Below are positions 1 to 10,484 of a DNA stretch of 21,436 nt, in pieces (the stretch's first letter is position 1; the number at the start of each line of letters is the position of its first letter). Source of the stretch: Phaeoceros laevis (taxonomy: Eukaryota > Anthocerotophyta > Anthocerotopsida > Notothyladales); NCBI GenBank assembly GCA_049999765.1, contig JBNGIQ010003451.1, positions 1 to 21,436 on the forward strand, in the 5' to 3' direction. The notes under the pieces were generated by a model that saw only the letters and a list, made by a program, of their open reading frames with translations, was not told the DNA's origin and made no database searches. The position numbers and the translations under genes were made by a program.

Positions 1-810
1 CGGTACTTGTCCACCCACAACATTTTAGCTTCCCGATGAGCTCCTCAATGAATTCTTCCAAGAGCTTAAGCGGTGCTGCAGGTGCAATGAGGTGGAAAGC
101 TCAAAGCGTATCGTGAGCTGAAGATTACCACCAGTTGCAGGTTCCCATCGTTCGGATTCGTTCCCGCCCTTTTTGGATGAAGCTCACCTTGCATGATTCG
201 CAAACCAGTGACATCATTATGGGTAAATGAAAACCACGATTCTTAGGAAGGTAGGAAGGACTTTCCTCCATGCTCAGGGCCGAAGCCACCTAGCTTCCCA
301 TTCAGAACTCTGCGGTTAAGCGCCCTTGGGTACCGGATCACTGGTTTCATTCCCAACTATCCACAGTGCAAATCTCTTCAAGTACTAAGGCAGCAGCACC
401 TGACGTAGGCAACGTGGGTTATATGATACAGCTTCAAGGTCTTCGTGCAAACGACCGGAGGTTGGATGTCAGCACCATTTTGAAAGGTTTGAGGAGATAG
501 AGCTATTCAGCTGCCTGTAGCAGAACCCTTCCGCTGCAGCAAGCTGGATTGCTCGATCTCCTCAAGCCCGTGGTGGCTAGGCTACGTCTACGGTACTCTG
601 GGTAGCCACTACGGTTGTGAGGCAAGGCAAGATATAGGGACGCACAGACTCTGCTCGAGAGACAAAAGCATGGGATCGGCAGACTCTACTAAGGGGACTT
701 AGTTGCGAAGGATAGTCGAAGGAAAGAAAGGGCACTAATGGAATGGAGGCGAATCTGACCCTAAACTATACCATCTGCTGAGATATAGGGACCTTTCAGT
801 CGATTTGCCA
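1..810. other. Left-edge region without a convincing gene
   Basis: This stretch lies downstream of the PPR gene. I see no long open frame and no recognisable remnant of a DYW domain. The only coding-like piece is on the minus strand at about 1-75: an acceptor-like pyrimidine run ending in CAG is followed by an open frame of about 25 codons that leaves the window, which is too short to call. A ten-base word, gatataggga, occurs near 631 and again near 782. Confidence 0.4.
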
Positions 811-3800
811 TCAGGAGACAATTAGAGCCAGCTCTCCTGGTAGCCCAGACAAAAGTCGATCCTTCGATACCTCATGGCTTCCCTTCAAAATGTGGTTCAC
901 AAGTGGAGGTTCCCCCTTAAGCTTGAAGGTCATCTTTCGTAACATATCATACAGGGGGCCTTCTTTCCGTTGTTGACAGTCTCCAACTAGAAAAGTGTGT
1001 ACTTCCTGCTCATTCTCAACCCAGGACTGCCCGGGCTTTTTCCATGCACCTGCCTTTTGTTCAGAAGCAAGCACCTTCTTTGCTCGGTCCCAAAGTCCAG
1101 CATCGGCATAAATGTTCAACATCATTACATATGCAGAGGCGCTTGTGGGCTCTAGGCGCACAGCACAATCGAAGGCCTGTTCTGCCAGAGCCACGTTCCT
1201 ATGCTTTCGGCAAGCGCCCAATAAGCACAGCATAATAGCCAGATCTGGCTGCATTGGCATAAGTGATAACAGTTCTTTAACCTGTTCGAAGAATCCTGCA
1301 CGCCCAAGGAGGTCTACCATGGTGGCGTAATGGTCGATCCCTGGAGTTATGCCATGATCTTGGCTCATGGATCGAAAATACTCAACACCCTTGTCAACCA
1401 GGCCGGCGTGACTGCATGCACAGAGAACTGATAGAAATGTTACTGCATCTGGCTTGGTGCCTGCCTGCTGCATTTGCTCGTATTTCTGCATGGTTAACTC
1501 ACAGTCTCCTTCTCGAGCATATCCAGCAATCAGTGCATTCCAGGACGCTAAACTGGGTTCGCGCAAACCATTGAACACAGACTGAGCATCCGGCATGCTG
1601 GCGCATCTCCCAAAGGCATCGATCAGAGTTCTGACCAGAAAAGGAGGCAGATCATTGCCACTGGAGACAAGGCTGTGGTGGATTTGTGAAACAACGCCCA
1701 AGCTTCCTGTCTTGCTGCATGCTTGCAAGACACAAATGAAAGTCCAGTTGTTTGGACTCACACCTTCCTCCTGCATCTGTCCATACAAGTCAATAGCCTT
1801 CTCGGCTTGCCCTTGCTCGACATACGCTGTAAGCATTGCAGTCCATGACACCACATTCCTCAGAGAAGACCCATTGAACACATCCTGGGCATCGGAAATG
1901 CTCCCACACTTTCCATACATGCTTATGAGCGTACTGCCAACAAACACATCTGAATCGTAGCCTTTTATGCGAGCATGCGCATGGATTGCCTTCCCCGCTT
2001 TCAGAGACTCTGCTTTGATGGTTTCTCCATCCAAAACACTTCGTACTTCCTTCTCTGCACGCATGCCACATGCTTGAAGAGCATTTACCATGGTCCGAAC
2101 ATCTGGACTCACATTTTCCAGTTGCATTTGCCCGTACAGCTGCAAGGCCATGTCTGCCTTATCGTGGTCATTATAGGCTGAAAGCATTGCATTCCATGAT
2201 ACAACATTACGGTGGGGCAATCCCTCAAATACATTCTCAGCATCAACAATGCTCCCGCACTTCCCATATAGACTAACAAGGGTATGAGCAACAAATGCAT
2301 CCATATTGCAACCCTTACCCTGAGCTCCAGCATATATGGCTTTTGCCTGCTCCAAAGCCTTTACCTTGATAGCTTGCCCGTCTACTAACACTGCTTCTTC
2401 CTGCTCCGCAAGGACGCCACATGCTTGGAGCGTGCTCACAAATGTTCTAGCATTGGGGCTCACACCTGCCTCCTGCATCCGCCTGTACAAATCGACAGCC
2501 TTTTCTGCTTGGCCATGTTCAACATAAACTGCAAGCATTGCAGTCCAGGACACGACATTCACCTGCAACAGGCCATCAAACACATTTTCTGCATCAGGAA
2601 TGCTTCCACACCTCCCGTACAAACTAATGAGGGCATTACTAACAAAGCCGTCTGAATTGTAGCCCTTCCTCCAAGCATGAGCATGTATTGCCTTACCCAT
2701 TCCTAGACAGTCTACCTTAGTGGATCGACCATCCACCATGAGAGCCATCTGACTTTCTGCCAGCATGCCACATGCTTGAAGAATACTCACAAAGGTTCGG
2801 ACATCTGGACTCATGCATTCCTCTTGCATATGTCTGTACAGCTGCAAAGTCTTCTCGCCTTCCCCTTGCTCAACATATGCTGCAAGTGTAGCAGTCCACA
2901 CCACAGCATCACGTTGGAACAACCCGTGGAACACACTTTCTACATCCTCAGTTCTCCCAAACTTACCGTAAAGACCAATGAGGCTACTACCAACGAAGTT
3001 ATCTGAATCATAGCCTTTTCTTCTTGCATCAGAATGTATGGTGTGCAATTTTTCTAAACACTTGGACTTGCTGTACTGTGCATCCACCGTATAGTCTTCT
3101 TCCTTCTGTTCAAGCATGCCACATGCCTGGAGTGCAGTAACAATTGTCCGATTGGTTGGCCTGACGCCTTCCTTTTGCATTTGTTCATATAAATGCAAAG
3201 CTACCTCTGCTTGGCCCTGGTCCACATGTGCTGCCATCATCACATTCCAAGCCACCACATCCCGCTGGGACAACCTATCAAAGACTTTCTGTGCATCCTC
3301 AATGCTCCCACACTTCCCATACATACTAATGAGAGTGCTGCCAACGAACACATCTGTGTCATAGCCATTCTTTTGACTGTCAGCATGTATTGATTGCCCC
3401 TTTTCCAGGGATTTGGTTTTGGTGGATCGTCCATTCACCATCCCACTCTGCTCCCTTTCTGCAAGCATGGCACATGCTTGAATGGTGCTCACAAATGTGC
3501 GACTGTCTGGGCTGACTCCTTCCTCCAGCATCCGGTCATACATTTCTAAAGCTTTTTGTGCTTGGCTCTCCTCAACATATGCTGCGGTGATTGCATTCCA
3601 TGACATGACATCACGCTGAGGTAACCCATCAAACACATTCTGCGCATCCTTGATGCACCCACACTTCCCATACATGTCAACCAGGCATGTGCCCACAAAC
3701 AAGTCAGTTTCACACCCATGTCTCAAAACTTCAGCATGTATCCGCTTGCCCTCGTCCAGGTCACGAATGCTGCTACAAGCTTTTAGTAGGCTGACAAAAG

Positions 3801-4455
3801 TGTAGGTATTTGGCTGCACACCTTCCTGTTGCATTTGACAATACATTCTCAGCGCCTCCTGACCTTGCCCAGATGTAGTGTGGCCGTGAATCACAGCTGA
3901 CCAGGAGGAAACAGTTCGGTGAGGCAACCTGAAAAAGATTTGCATCGCACATTGAAGGTCACCACACCTCACCAACGTGCTTACCACATGTTCGCCAAGA
4001 AAACTGGTGAACTCTAACCCATGCTTGACCAGATGCGCATGCACTCGCCTGGCCTGCACAAGTGCCTTCCTTTTGCCACACGCCTTGAGCAGAGAGCTAT
4101 ACATACCCACCGTTGGTACGGTGCCCTGCTGGTCCATGCGCAAAAGCACATCCACAGCCTTGTCCAGCTGTTGCCCATTGCAAAGACTTTGGATTTCCAT
4201 GCCTAGTTCACTTGAAGGGCCCCTTTGTAACTGACTGGCGAACCGAGCATCCACCACCCATTCCGCCTTGCGTACAGCGTTCACCAGGAGGCCCCTGATG
4301 TACCTCGAGCTTCTCTGAACACGAGGATCGGTTTGCATGGTAGGCTTCCATCTCCATGTCCACCGCAGTCGTATGGCCTCTGCCCAATGCGGTTGGGAAT
4401 GAGAGTTTCTCCAGTTTTTTGTCGCCCCATTCCGAGGAGTTAGAGAAGAGATCAT
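811..4455 (-). CDS. PLS-class pentatricopeptide repeat protein with E/E+ C-terminus
   Basis: Single-exon gene encoding about 1,214 aa. PLS-type PPR proteins bind organellar RNA in sequence-specific fashion, and members with E/E+ ends usually act in C-to-U editing. The open frame reaches 4527, but the codon at its 5' end is GTG. The first in-frame ATG is at 4455, and a second with better context is at 4338. The N-terminal ~80 residues are rich in Arg, Ser and Thr and poor in acidic residues, which fits a plastid or mitochondrial transit peptide. From about residue 85, P, L and S motifs repeat, with signatures such as SWNAxxxxY, FVGSTLISMYGKCGS and LQACG. Five units are exactly 117 aa each. An E domain (GACRKHRNVALAEQAF) starts near residue 1080 and an E+ motif (GQSWVENEQEVHTFLVGD) spans residues 1142-1159. 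A 55-aa tail follows with no DYW deaminase signature, so deaminase would have to act in trans if the protein edits RNA. The start codon is the main uncertainty. Confidence 0.93.
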   Translation of the reverse strand: MISSLTPRNGATKNWRNSHSQPHWAEAIRLRWTWRWKPTMQTDPRVQRSSRYIRGLLVNAVRKAEWVVDARFASQLQRGPSSELGMEIQSLCNGQQLDKAVDVLLRMDQQGTVPTVGMYSSLLKACGKRKALVQARRVHAHLVKHGLEFTSFLGEHVVSTLVRCGDLQCAMQIFFRLPHRTVSSWSAVIHGHTTSGQGQEALRMYCQMQQEGVQPNTYTFVSLLKACSSIRDLDEGKRIHAEVLRHGCETDLFVGTCLVDMYGKCGCIKDAQNVFDGLPQRDVMSWNAITAAYVEESQAQKALEMYDRMLEEGVSPDSRTFVSTIQACAMLAEREQSGMVNGRSTKTKSLEKGQSIHADSQKNGYDTDVFVGSTLISMYGKCGSIEDAQKVFDRLSQRDVVAWNVMMAAHVDQGQAEVALHLYEQMQKEGVRPTNRTIVTALQACGMLEQKEEDYTVDAQYSKSKCLEKLHTIHSDARRKGYDSDNFVGSSLIGLYGKFGRTEDVESVFHGLFQRDAVVWTATLAAYVEQGEGEKTLQLYRHMQEECMSPDVRTFVSILQACGMLAESQMALMVDGRSTKVDCLGMGKAIHAHAWRKGYNSDGFVSNALISLYGRCGSIPDAENVFDGLLQVNVVSWTAMLAVYVEHGQAEKAVDLYRRMQEAGVSPNARTFVSTLQACGVLAEQEEAVLVDGQAIKVKALEQAKAIYAGAQGKGCNMDAFVAHTLVSLYGKCGSIVDAENVFEGLPHRNVVSWNAMLSAYNDHDKADMALQLYGQMQLENVSPDVRTMVNALQACGMRAEKEVRSVLDGETIKAESLKAGKAIHAHARIKGYDSDVFVGSTLISMYGKCGSISDAQDVFNGSSLRNVVSWTAMLTAYVEQGQAEKAIDLYGQMQEEGVSPNNWTFICVLQACSKTGSLGVVSQIHHSLVSSGNDLPPFLVRTLIDAFGRCASMPDAQSVFNGLREPSLASWNALIAGYAREGDCELTMQKYEQMQQAGTKPDAVTFLSVLCACSHAGLVDKGVEYFRSMSQDHGITPGIDHYATMVDLLGRAGFFEQVKELLSLMPMQPDLAIMLCLLGACRKHRNVALAEQAFDCAVRLEPTSASAYVMMLNIYADAGLWDRAKKVLASEQKAGAWKKPGQSWVENEQEVHTFLVGDCQQRKEGPLYDMLRKMTFKLKGEPPLVNHILKGSHEVSKDRLLSGLPGELALIVS
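1714..3468 (-). repeat. Five tandem 351-bp coding units within the PPR gene
   Basis: Five consecutive units of 351 bp (117 codons) occupy 3118-3468, 2767-3117, 2416-2766, 2065-2415 and 1714-2064. Each unit holds an insert of about 17 residues in the L motif (pattern MLAE-x-E...VDG...K), then the rest of L, an S motif and a P motif. Landmarks such as the G[YC][DN]xD motif before F-V recur every 117 residues without slippage. The flanking PLS triplets lack the insert and have a period of 100-101 residues. The exact spacing implies tandem duplication of one modified triplet; the protein divergence between units implies it is not very recent. Confidence 0.9.
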
Positions 4456-5355
4456 CCCGACGTTGCTTCTGTCTCCCTTGTGGACTGGCAGTACCGTCGC
4501 TGATGACCCTGCTCGGAAATGCACGAGCTAGCCCGGCATGGACTGGAGCACTGGTGAAACACAAACCATCCTCCCACTTCGCCATAGAGGACCAACATTC
4601 ATGTCTGCCGAGGCCTAGTTGCTGTCAACTGAAACCAGACCATCGTAATGCCGGCAAACCGCCTTGAAATTGGAAATTCCGAGTCGCTCCGGGCAATTAG
4701 TTCAGGACTCCGATGAGTGCTGGGACACGTAGTCTGGTGAACAAGGACATATTACCCTGGGTATGCTTAGAAGGCAGTTAGATCGTGGGCAGCTTGCACT
4801 AATTCGGGGAATGTGACAAATGAGGAATAGCACACGACCGTGAATGCGACTTAACACCAGATGCAGCCGATGTTGTGTCAAATCTGAGCAATTCAGGTAG
4901 CCCATGCAACTCCTCCAACTGTTGATTTTGTCCACACATTCCTCCCAGGCTTTCGAAGAATACACAGCAGGACAAAGATCAGAAGTGGGGCTCATGGGGC
5001 TCGTCAGTACCACAACGCCCTGGGAAGCTGTCTCGCCGTATAGACACTTCAATGAATGATGGTCCAGATCGTTCAAGAGTCCTCCGGTTGGGGGAATCAG
5101 GAGAATTAGCTAACTAAATAATCACGACAAGTTCAGCCGCGAACAAGCCATCGTATGCGTTAAACCTAAATTTGTCGTACTTTAGAGTTTAGGCTTCGCT
5201 ACGAGGCGTAAGTCTGTGAAGGGCTCGAAGAATCCAAGATGTAAGAAGAGGCTGCCGAGAGTCTGTTCTCACACAAGGTGGATTACTCCACCTTTGAGGC
5301 TCCTCCATCAGGTTTGCTGTGATACGGGCGATTTTGGGATGACCCTCGGTAGGCC
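4456..5355. other. Divergent intergenic region between PPR and mTERF
   Basis: About 900 bp separates the two divergently read genes and should hold both promoters and 5' UTRs. Open frames here (for example minus strand 4702-5076, and minus strand 4208-4585, which runs into the PPR 5' end in another frame) show no domain I recognise. No clear TATA box was found for either gene. Confidence 0.5.
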
Positions 5356-7440
5356 ATGAGCGGGCTACCCAGAAAGGTAGCAGCGGGGCTTGGATGCCTT
5401 GCCCAACGTCTGCCTAGGTTTGTGGAGCTGGTGGACCAGAAAGCAGGTTCGGTGAGGCATCTCCAAGGGGTGCGTGATGTGCATCGTGTCCTTGCAAGGG
5501 ATGATCTGCAGTGTCCGTTTGAGGAAGGACGCTCTGGAGTAGGACTGGTGTACCGCTCCATTGTAGAAGCAAGCCCTCCGTTTGTGAGAAATAGCTATGG
5601 CTGCTACGGAACTGCAGCTGCAGCTGTGGAGCCCAGTGAGAGTGGGATCGGCGGAGGTTGGCCAGTTGCCGCAATGTTGCAGGGGGAAGCGGTTCTCTTA
5701 CAGGATGAGCATGATCTCTCAGATGAGGATGTCCTAGAAAAAGGGGTTGGTTTGGGGGACTACAAATTTTACCAGACAGAGCGTGTGCAGCAGCGGGTGG
5801 CGTTTTTGAGGAAATGTGGCCTGAGTGAGGAGAATCTTACGATTCTGCAGCGCCGCTCTAAGGCTTCTCTCCGATCAGCTCTGCTGCAAATCTCATTGAA
5901 GAAGCTTATGCATACCGTCTCATATTTGACAGATGAAGTGGGCTTGAGCAAAGCACAGGCAGCCAAGTGTTTGTATGATGACTTTTACCTAGGGAGCAGC
6001 AGCGTGGACGGGTCCTTACGACCAAAAGTACTTACTTCAAACACCAATACCCTGGCCGATTGAGTGCTTGTGTAATGCCTTCGCTGTAATTTAGGCGGTT
6101 GATTACTCAATTCAGGCATATGCTGTGGAAAAGGATGAGGATTCAGTCACATTCCCTGAGTAAGGTTTGGTGGCAGTCGTGCAGGTTGCATCGTCTGTGA
6201 CTGTGACTTGTAGTGGAAGAAGATCTGAGAGTATTGGTTGTTTCAACAGGTGCAATACTTCCGGCAGTTGGGATTTAGTGACAAACAATTGGTGAAACTT
6301 ATTTGCCGCCGTCCCCAAATTCTAGCGTGTCATATGGACCGGACTATCATACCAATGACACGTAAGCTCAACGGAATTGGCCTGAAGGTGTGTGGGGACC
6401 GAATCTGTTCGTACTTGGGTTTATCCTTCCTACGACACACGGCTGCCAGATTAGTCTGTGGCACATCTGTGTGTGTCTTATATCTTTTTTCTTTGTTTTT
6501 GCCAGGATGAGGATATCGTGAAGGTCTACTTGAAGGCCCCTGGTTTTGTCCGCACTGGCAAGGACAAGATTGATCAAGTTGTGGAGTTCATGCAGGGGTT
6601 TGGTGCGGGGGCGGCGGACCTTCCAAAAATATTCAGGACAACTCCCAAGGTTTGAGAGTCTATTCAATTTCACTTCAGTTGTTTCTGTGTATGCAGCATA
6701 TTCCATGCGAGTAAAAAGGATTTGTATTGTTCAGATTTTTGATCTAAGTCTAGACGGCAAAGTATTACAAATCACCAAGTTCTTCAGGGAAGATCTAGAG
6801 CTTGATGATGCACAAATGAGCCGTGTGTTCAGATGGCCACAAGTGTTCCACTACAGCGTAGAGAAGAACCTCCGAGTGAAGACTGACTATTTCCAAAGCG
6901 TTGGAATACCCAAAGCGGATGTTGCCAGGTACAGTTTCGCAATTTTGAAAGTTGAGACCATCTTGGAGGTATTAAATCTGGTTGGTACTGTGGAGCTCAC
7001 CACTGTGTGTGCAAACGTGTGGCTGGCATGGCAGGATGATAGCCATGTTCCCATGTATGCTGGGCCTCAACCTGGAGCTTTCCCTCAAGCCGAAGGTGGA
7101 CTACCTCTTGTTGGATTTGAAAAAGAATGTCAACGAGCTTGTCCACTTCCCTGTGTACATGAGCTACAGCCTAGTAAACCGTATTCAACCTAGATACGAG
7201 TACACAAAGGCCGTCGGGAGCGACTTCCAGAGTCTCTCGTACTATCTGTCCTGTGGAGAGGAAGAGTTTAAAAGGAGGGTGAAAAGCAGGGTCACCAAGT
7301 TGAAGTTGGAGGAGCAGAAGAAGCGCTGGAAGTTGAGTCAAGACCCGGTACAGGTTGAGGATTCGGTAGAGGAGCTCTGCCAAGACTCACCAGACGAGGT
7401 GGAGGTTTCAATAGAGGAGCTCGACGAGCTTGGTACCTAG
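5356..7440 (+). CDS. mTERF-family organellar transcription/termination factor
   Basis: Five exons, 5356-6027, 6250-6387, 6506-6649, 6735-6928 and 7035-7440, join to 518 codons (517 aa). All introns are GT-AG, with phases 0, 0, 0 and 2. An in-frame stop directly precedes the ATG at 5356. The N-terminus is basic and plausibly an organelle presequence. From about residue 140, mTERF helical repeats follow one another. They include RVAFLRKCGLSEENL, a stretch rebuilt across the first splice (LRPK then VQYFRQLGFSDKQL), RRPQIL, RWPQVFHYSVEKNL, FPCMLGLNLELSLKPKVDYL and the typical last motif FPVYMSYSLVNRIQPRYEY. The C-terminal tail is acidic. Family members bind nucleic acid in plastids or mitochondria and influence transcription, splicing or RNA stability. 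I cannot assign this to a numbered mTERF subgroup. Continuity of the motifs across each join supports the model. Confidence 0.9.
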
Positions 7441-8515
7441 CAGCATTCAACTGAGTCCCCACACATTTTTTAAGTCCTGTTTGAGCTGGATTGGTATGCC
7501 TGAAAGCATTGCCCAACAGGTCTAACCGGAGGAGGCTTTACAGCTTCATCGTAATAATGGAGTTTGTCCAGGAGCTCATCACCTTGACAGGAGGGAACTG
7601 TATGCAGCAAGCATTACAGGGTGCTAGGTCGCTCATCGATAACTGACTTTTTACATTTCTGCTCTGGCACACTTTGAGACTTTGGAACAGGAGAAGTGGG
7701 TGATGCACTTTTCCAGCAGTTTTGGCCCCAATTTAATCAGCGATGAAAAGTTTGAAAACTGACTGTTTGCGTGGCTTTGCTTCCCACAAAAAGATGGTGA
7801 TAAAACGCTGAGACCGTTATCTCCTTTCTTTGTAGTGAGAAAAGCAAAACGCGACTAGTCAAGTGTAACCGGCGTAGAAACACCCGCATTTTTCGTTCAC
7901 AAAGAATACAGTACAAATGATCCAGTGACTTCTCCAGTCCAGTCAATCACAATAAAACCCCCTTCCTGCCTTCCTTCCAGGGAAACTTGTACTCACTTTT
8001 TGACAAGGCACACGAAAGGCTTCAAGGAAGTAATTACCATCTGAAATCGAGATGTAACGCCTCTTCCACACCATTACGCTACATCATAAATATATATGTA
8101 ACAAGTACTATGGGCGGCAAGCCTGGGCCTGCTTTCCCCCACAATACACGACTTCTGACATGTGCCTGCAGAACACAAAGAGCGGTCGCTATGTATGTGG
8201 CAGACATTGTCAAGTACAGGAGTTTTTTCTGGTTTAATCTTGCCAGATGTGTCTCCTCTAATTTGGCTAGTCGGAGCTTTTGACGTTGCGCATGTATATG
8301 TAATGTGCACCTTGGAGCACGAGAGCATGCTCCCGACCGAATTAATCATGAAATACAGGCATGCGCAGCATAATCATGTTTCTTATAACACTTTCCCACA
8401 ATGTTGTGAACCAAGCACATATGAGCCTGTCTTTTATTTCCTGTGATACACACGAGGTGTGTGTTTTTTACAAAAGGGAAGCTCATGAATCTCTAGTCGA
8501 CGTAAACTTTGACAT
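7441..8515. other. Convergent 3' intergenic region, mTERF to vicilin-like gene
   Basis: About 1.07 kb lies between two convergent stop codons. No gene is supported. A plus-strand AATAAA at 7951-7956 is about 510 bp beyond the mTERF stop, rather far for its poly(A) site. The region should hold the 3' UTRs of both genes. Confidence 0.5.
8433..8438 (-). terminator. Candidate poly(A) signal AATAAA of the vicilin-like gene
   Basis: The minus strand reads AATAAA about 78 bp downstream of the vicilin-like stop codon, a normal distance for a plant near-upstream polyadenylation element. The evidence is position and consensus only. Confidence 0.4.
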
Positions 8516-10408
8516 TCACATGTACGCTACTCCCAAACTCTCAGGCTGGGCGACATCCACATCGGCGCCATCCTCGCCGTCCCGGCGGCGGTGCTGCCTG
8601 CGGCCGTGCGGTGGCAGCAGAATTGCAGACCTCAGGCGCTTGCTCCTGAACTCCATCAGCCTGTCCTCGTCCATGTTGAAAGCCGCCGCCGCGACCTGCA
8701 ACGGGAGGTTCTTGTACACCGAGGTCTTTCCTGCCATTGCCTCCACATAAGGCCTGCAAAATTCAATCAAACCAACACATGCACACTCGACGTGATGAGA
8801 TGATGGGACCTCAGGAACGAGAATTTGCCAAATCTTGAGACAGCGCGGGGTCGGTCGTCGATGAATTACATGTTGGTGGTGTAGAAGCTGATCCACTCAA
8901 GGCCCTCTCCTCCCGCCCTCATGCCGGCGGGGTGGAACCGGGGGATGACGTAGACGTCGCCTTCCCGGACCTCCTCGCTCACCATCTGCTCCCCTCCCAT
9001 ACCAACGATCTCCATGCGGCCGCTGCCCCTGAGAAAGTGGCACACGCGGTGCCCGGTGGGCGACCAGTGGGGTGCCAGAATCGCGTCCTGCAGAGGATCG
9101 CAGAATTAGAGACCTGACGAAGAGCTTCAATGAGACACCTCTCGACACTGGCAAGGCAAGGCTTTGGATTCATTACCCTCTCCAGACGGCCGTAGGACAT
9201 TCCCAGGTTGACGTGCTGCAGAACCGGGAGCTTCATCATGTTGACGACGGTGGCGTGGCCGGCGTCCTCGACCATCACGTCAGGAGTGCCGTGTCGCACG
9301 TTGTAGAAAAACTCTCCAGCCATCGACCCACCCGCGCAGTGCTGCATCGAGCCCCGAGTGTTGTCTTGCTCCTGCTCCTGCTCTTGCTCGTCGTCTCTGG
9401 CCATCCGGCGCACGTCGATCTCTCGCTCCGCCCTGACGATGCCCACGTCCCTCTGGCTGTCGAGCAGCTCCTCCACTTCGCTCTCGTCCATGTTCCAAGC
9501 TTCCGCCAGAAACTCCTTCCTGAACCCGTGCAAGATGCCGCCCATCTCCTGGCCTCCCTCGCGCCTGCCCCGTCCGTGCATCTGCTCGCCGCCGCGACGG
9601 CCTCCCACCAGAGAGAAGACCTGCAATCGTCCACGCACGCACATTCATCGATCCACACAACGTGTCCAAGCCCTGACACCTCCCAACCTCGCATTCGTCA
9701 AGGACGACATGTCTACTCACAGTGACGTCGCCGGGCCTGAGTCCAGCAGAGGTATCGGCCATGGCGATGATGCGCATCTCCTGGTTCCCCGAGTTGTACC
9801 ACCAGTGAGCGACTCCCCTGGGGAAGGCCACCACGTCCCCGCGCCTCACTCGCTTCACCTTCTCGCCCAGAGAGTATCCAGTGAGGTAGCCCACAAGTCC
9901 TTCTCCTGCAGCGACAGATTTGGGCATGCATACGACGTCAGAGACCGATTCTGCTTGCAATCCAGACCGACTGACCGACAGACCGATCGCAGCGACTGCC
10001 TACCTTCTTCCACGTATCCGATGCAGGCAGCGTCGTCGTAATTGGGGAGCACCAGCCCGCGCTCTCGGAGGGTGAACCGGGACGACTGGACGTAGACGTT
10101 GGCGTCCTCCAGGACGCATGGCTGTCCCACACCCGCAGCTCGCCGCCCTCGGAGCTGAGCCAGCTCATGGGCTCCTCCATCTGGAGCTCGCGCATGCGCT
10201 CGCCGCCTCCGCCGTGGCGTCGGCCTCGGCGCATGTGCTCCCGCCGGTCGGCTTCAGGTTCCATCTCCCTCTCCCTCTCCCGCCGCTCGCGCTCCCGCTG
10301 GCTCTCGCGGTCGGGCTCCGATTGCAAGGCGAAGGCGCTCACCACCGACACGGCCAGAAGCAGGGCCAGGACGGCGCCTGCCAGCTTCGCTCCTCCCACA
10401 CGACCCAT
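8516..10408 (-). CDS. Vicilin-like (7S globulin) bicupin protein, frameshift in exon 1
   Basis: Five exons, 10408-10004, 9905-9721, 9620-9177, 9087-8870 and 8753-8516, joined by GT-AG introns of 98, 100, 89 and 116 nt. The product is about 496 aa if one missing base in exon 1 is allowed for. Residues 1-25 form a signal peptide (hydrophobic core AGAVLALLLAVSVVSA). An Arg/Glu-rich segment follows, then two cupin domains. The first has the complete second cupin motif GDVVAFPRGVAHWWYN but no HxH in its first motif. The second has LAPHW and GDVYVIPRFHPAGM, then the vicilin-type C-terminal helices (MAGKTSVYKNLP, AAAFNM, ILLPP). Around 10113-10121 the frame changes: upstream frame reads GGELRVWDSH, downstream frame reads VLEDANVYV. 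Both sides are conserved cupin sequence, so this is a one-base deletion or a base-call error, not an intron. Vicilin-like proteins are secreted or vacuolar and serve as seed or spore stores or cupin receptors. Retention of intron 4 would stop translation at once (TAA at the junction). Confidence 0.87.
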
Positions 10409-10484
10409 CTTTCTCACTGAACTCGCGGCAAGATAGGTTTGTGGCGTTGGATGAGTTGTGGAGGACGAGGGGAGGGGTTTGCTC

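Noticed and set aside
4702-5076. 124-codon minus-strand open frame upstream of mTERF
   Set aside because: The composition is Cys/Ser-rich without motif or domain; it looks like a chance open frame.
10079-10125. A 47-nt GT...AG segment whose removal would restore the vicilin-like reading frame
   Set aside because: It is shorter than every other intron in the window and would delete conserved cupin sequence on both sides of the joint, so an indel is the better explanation.
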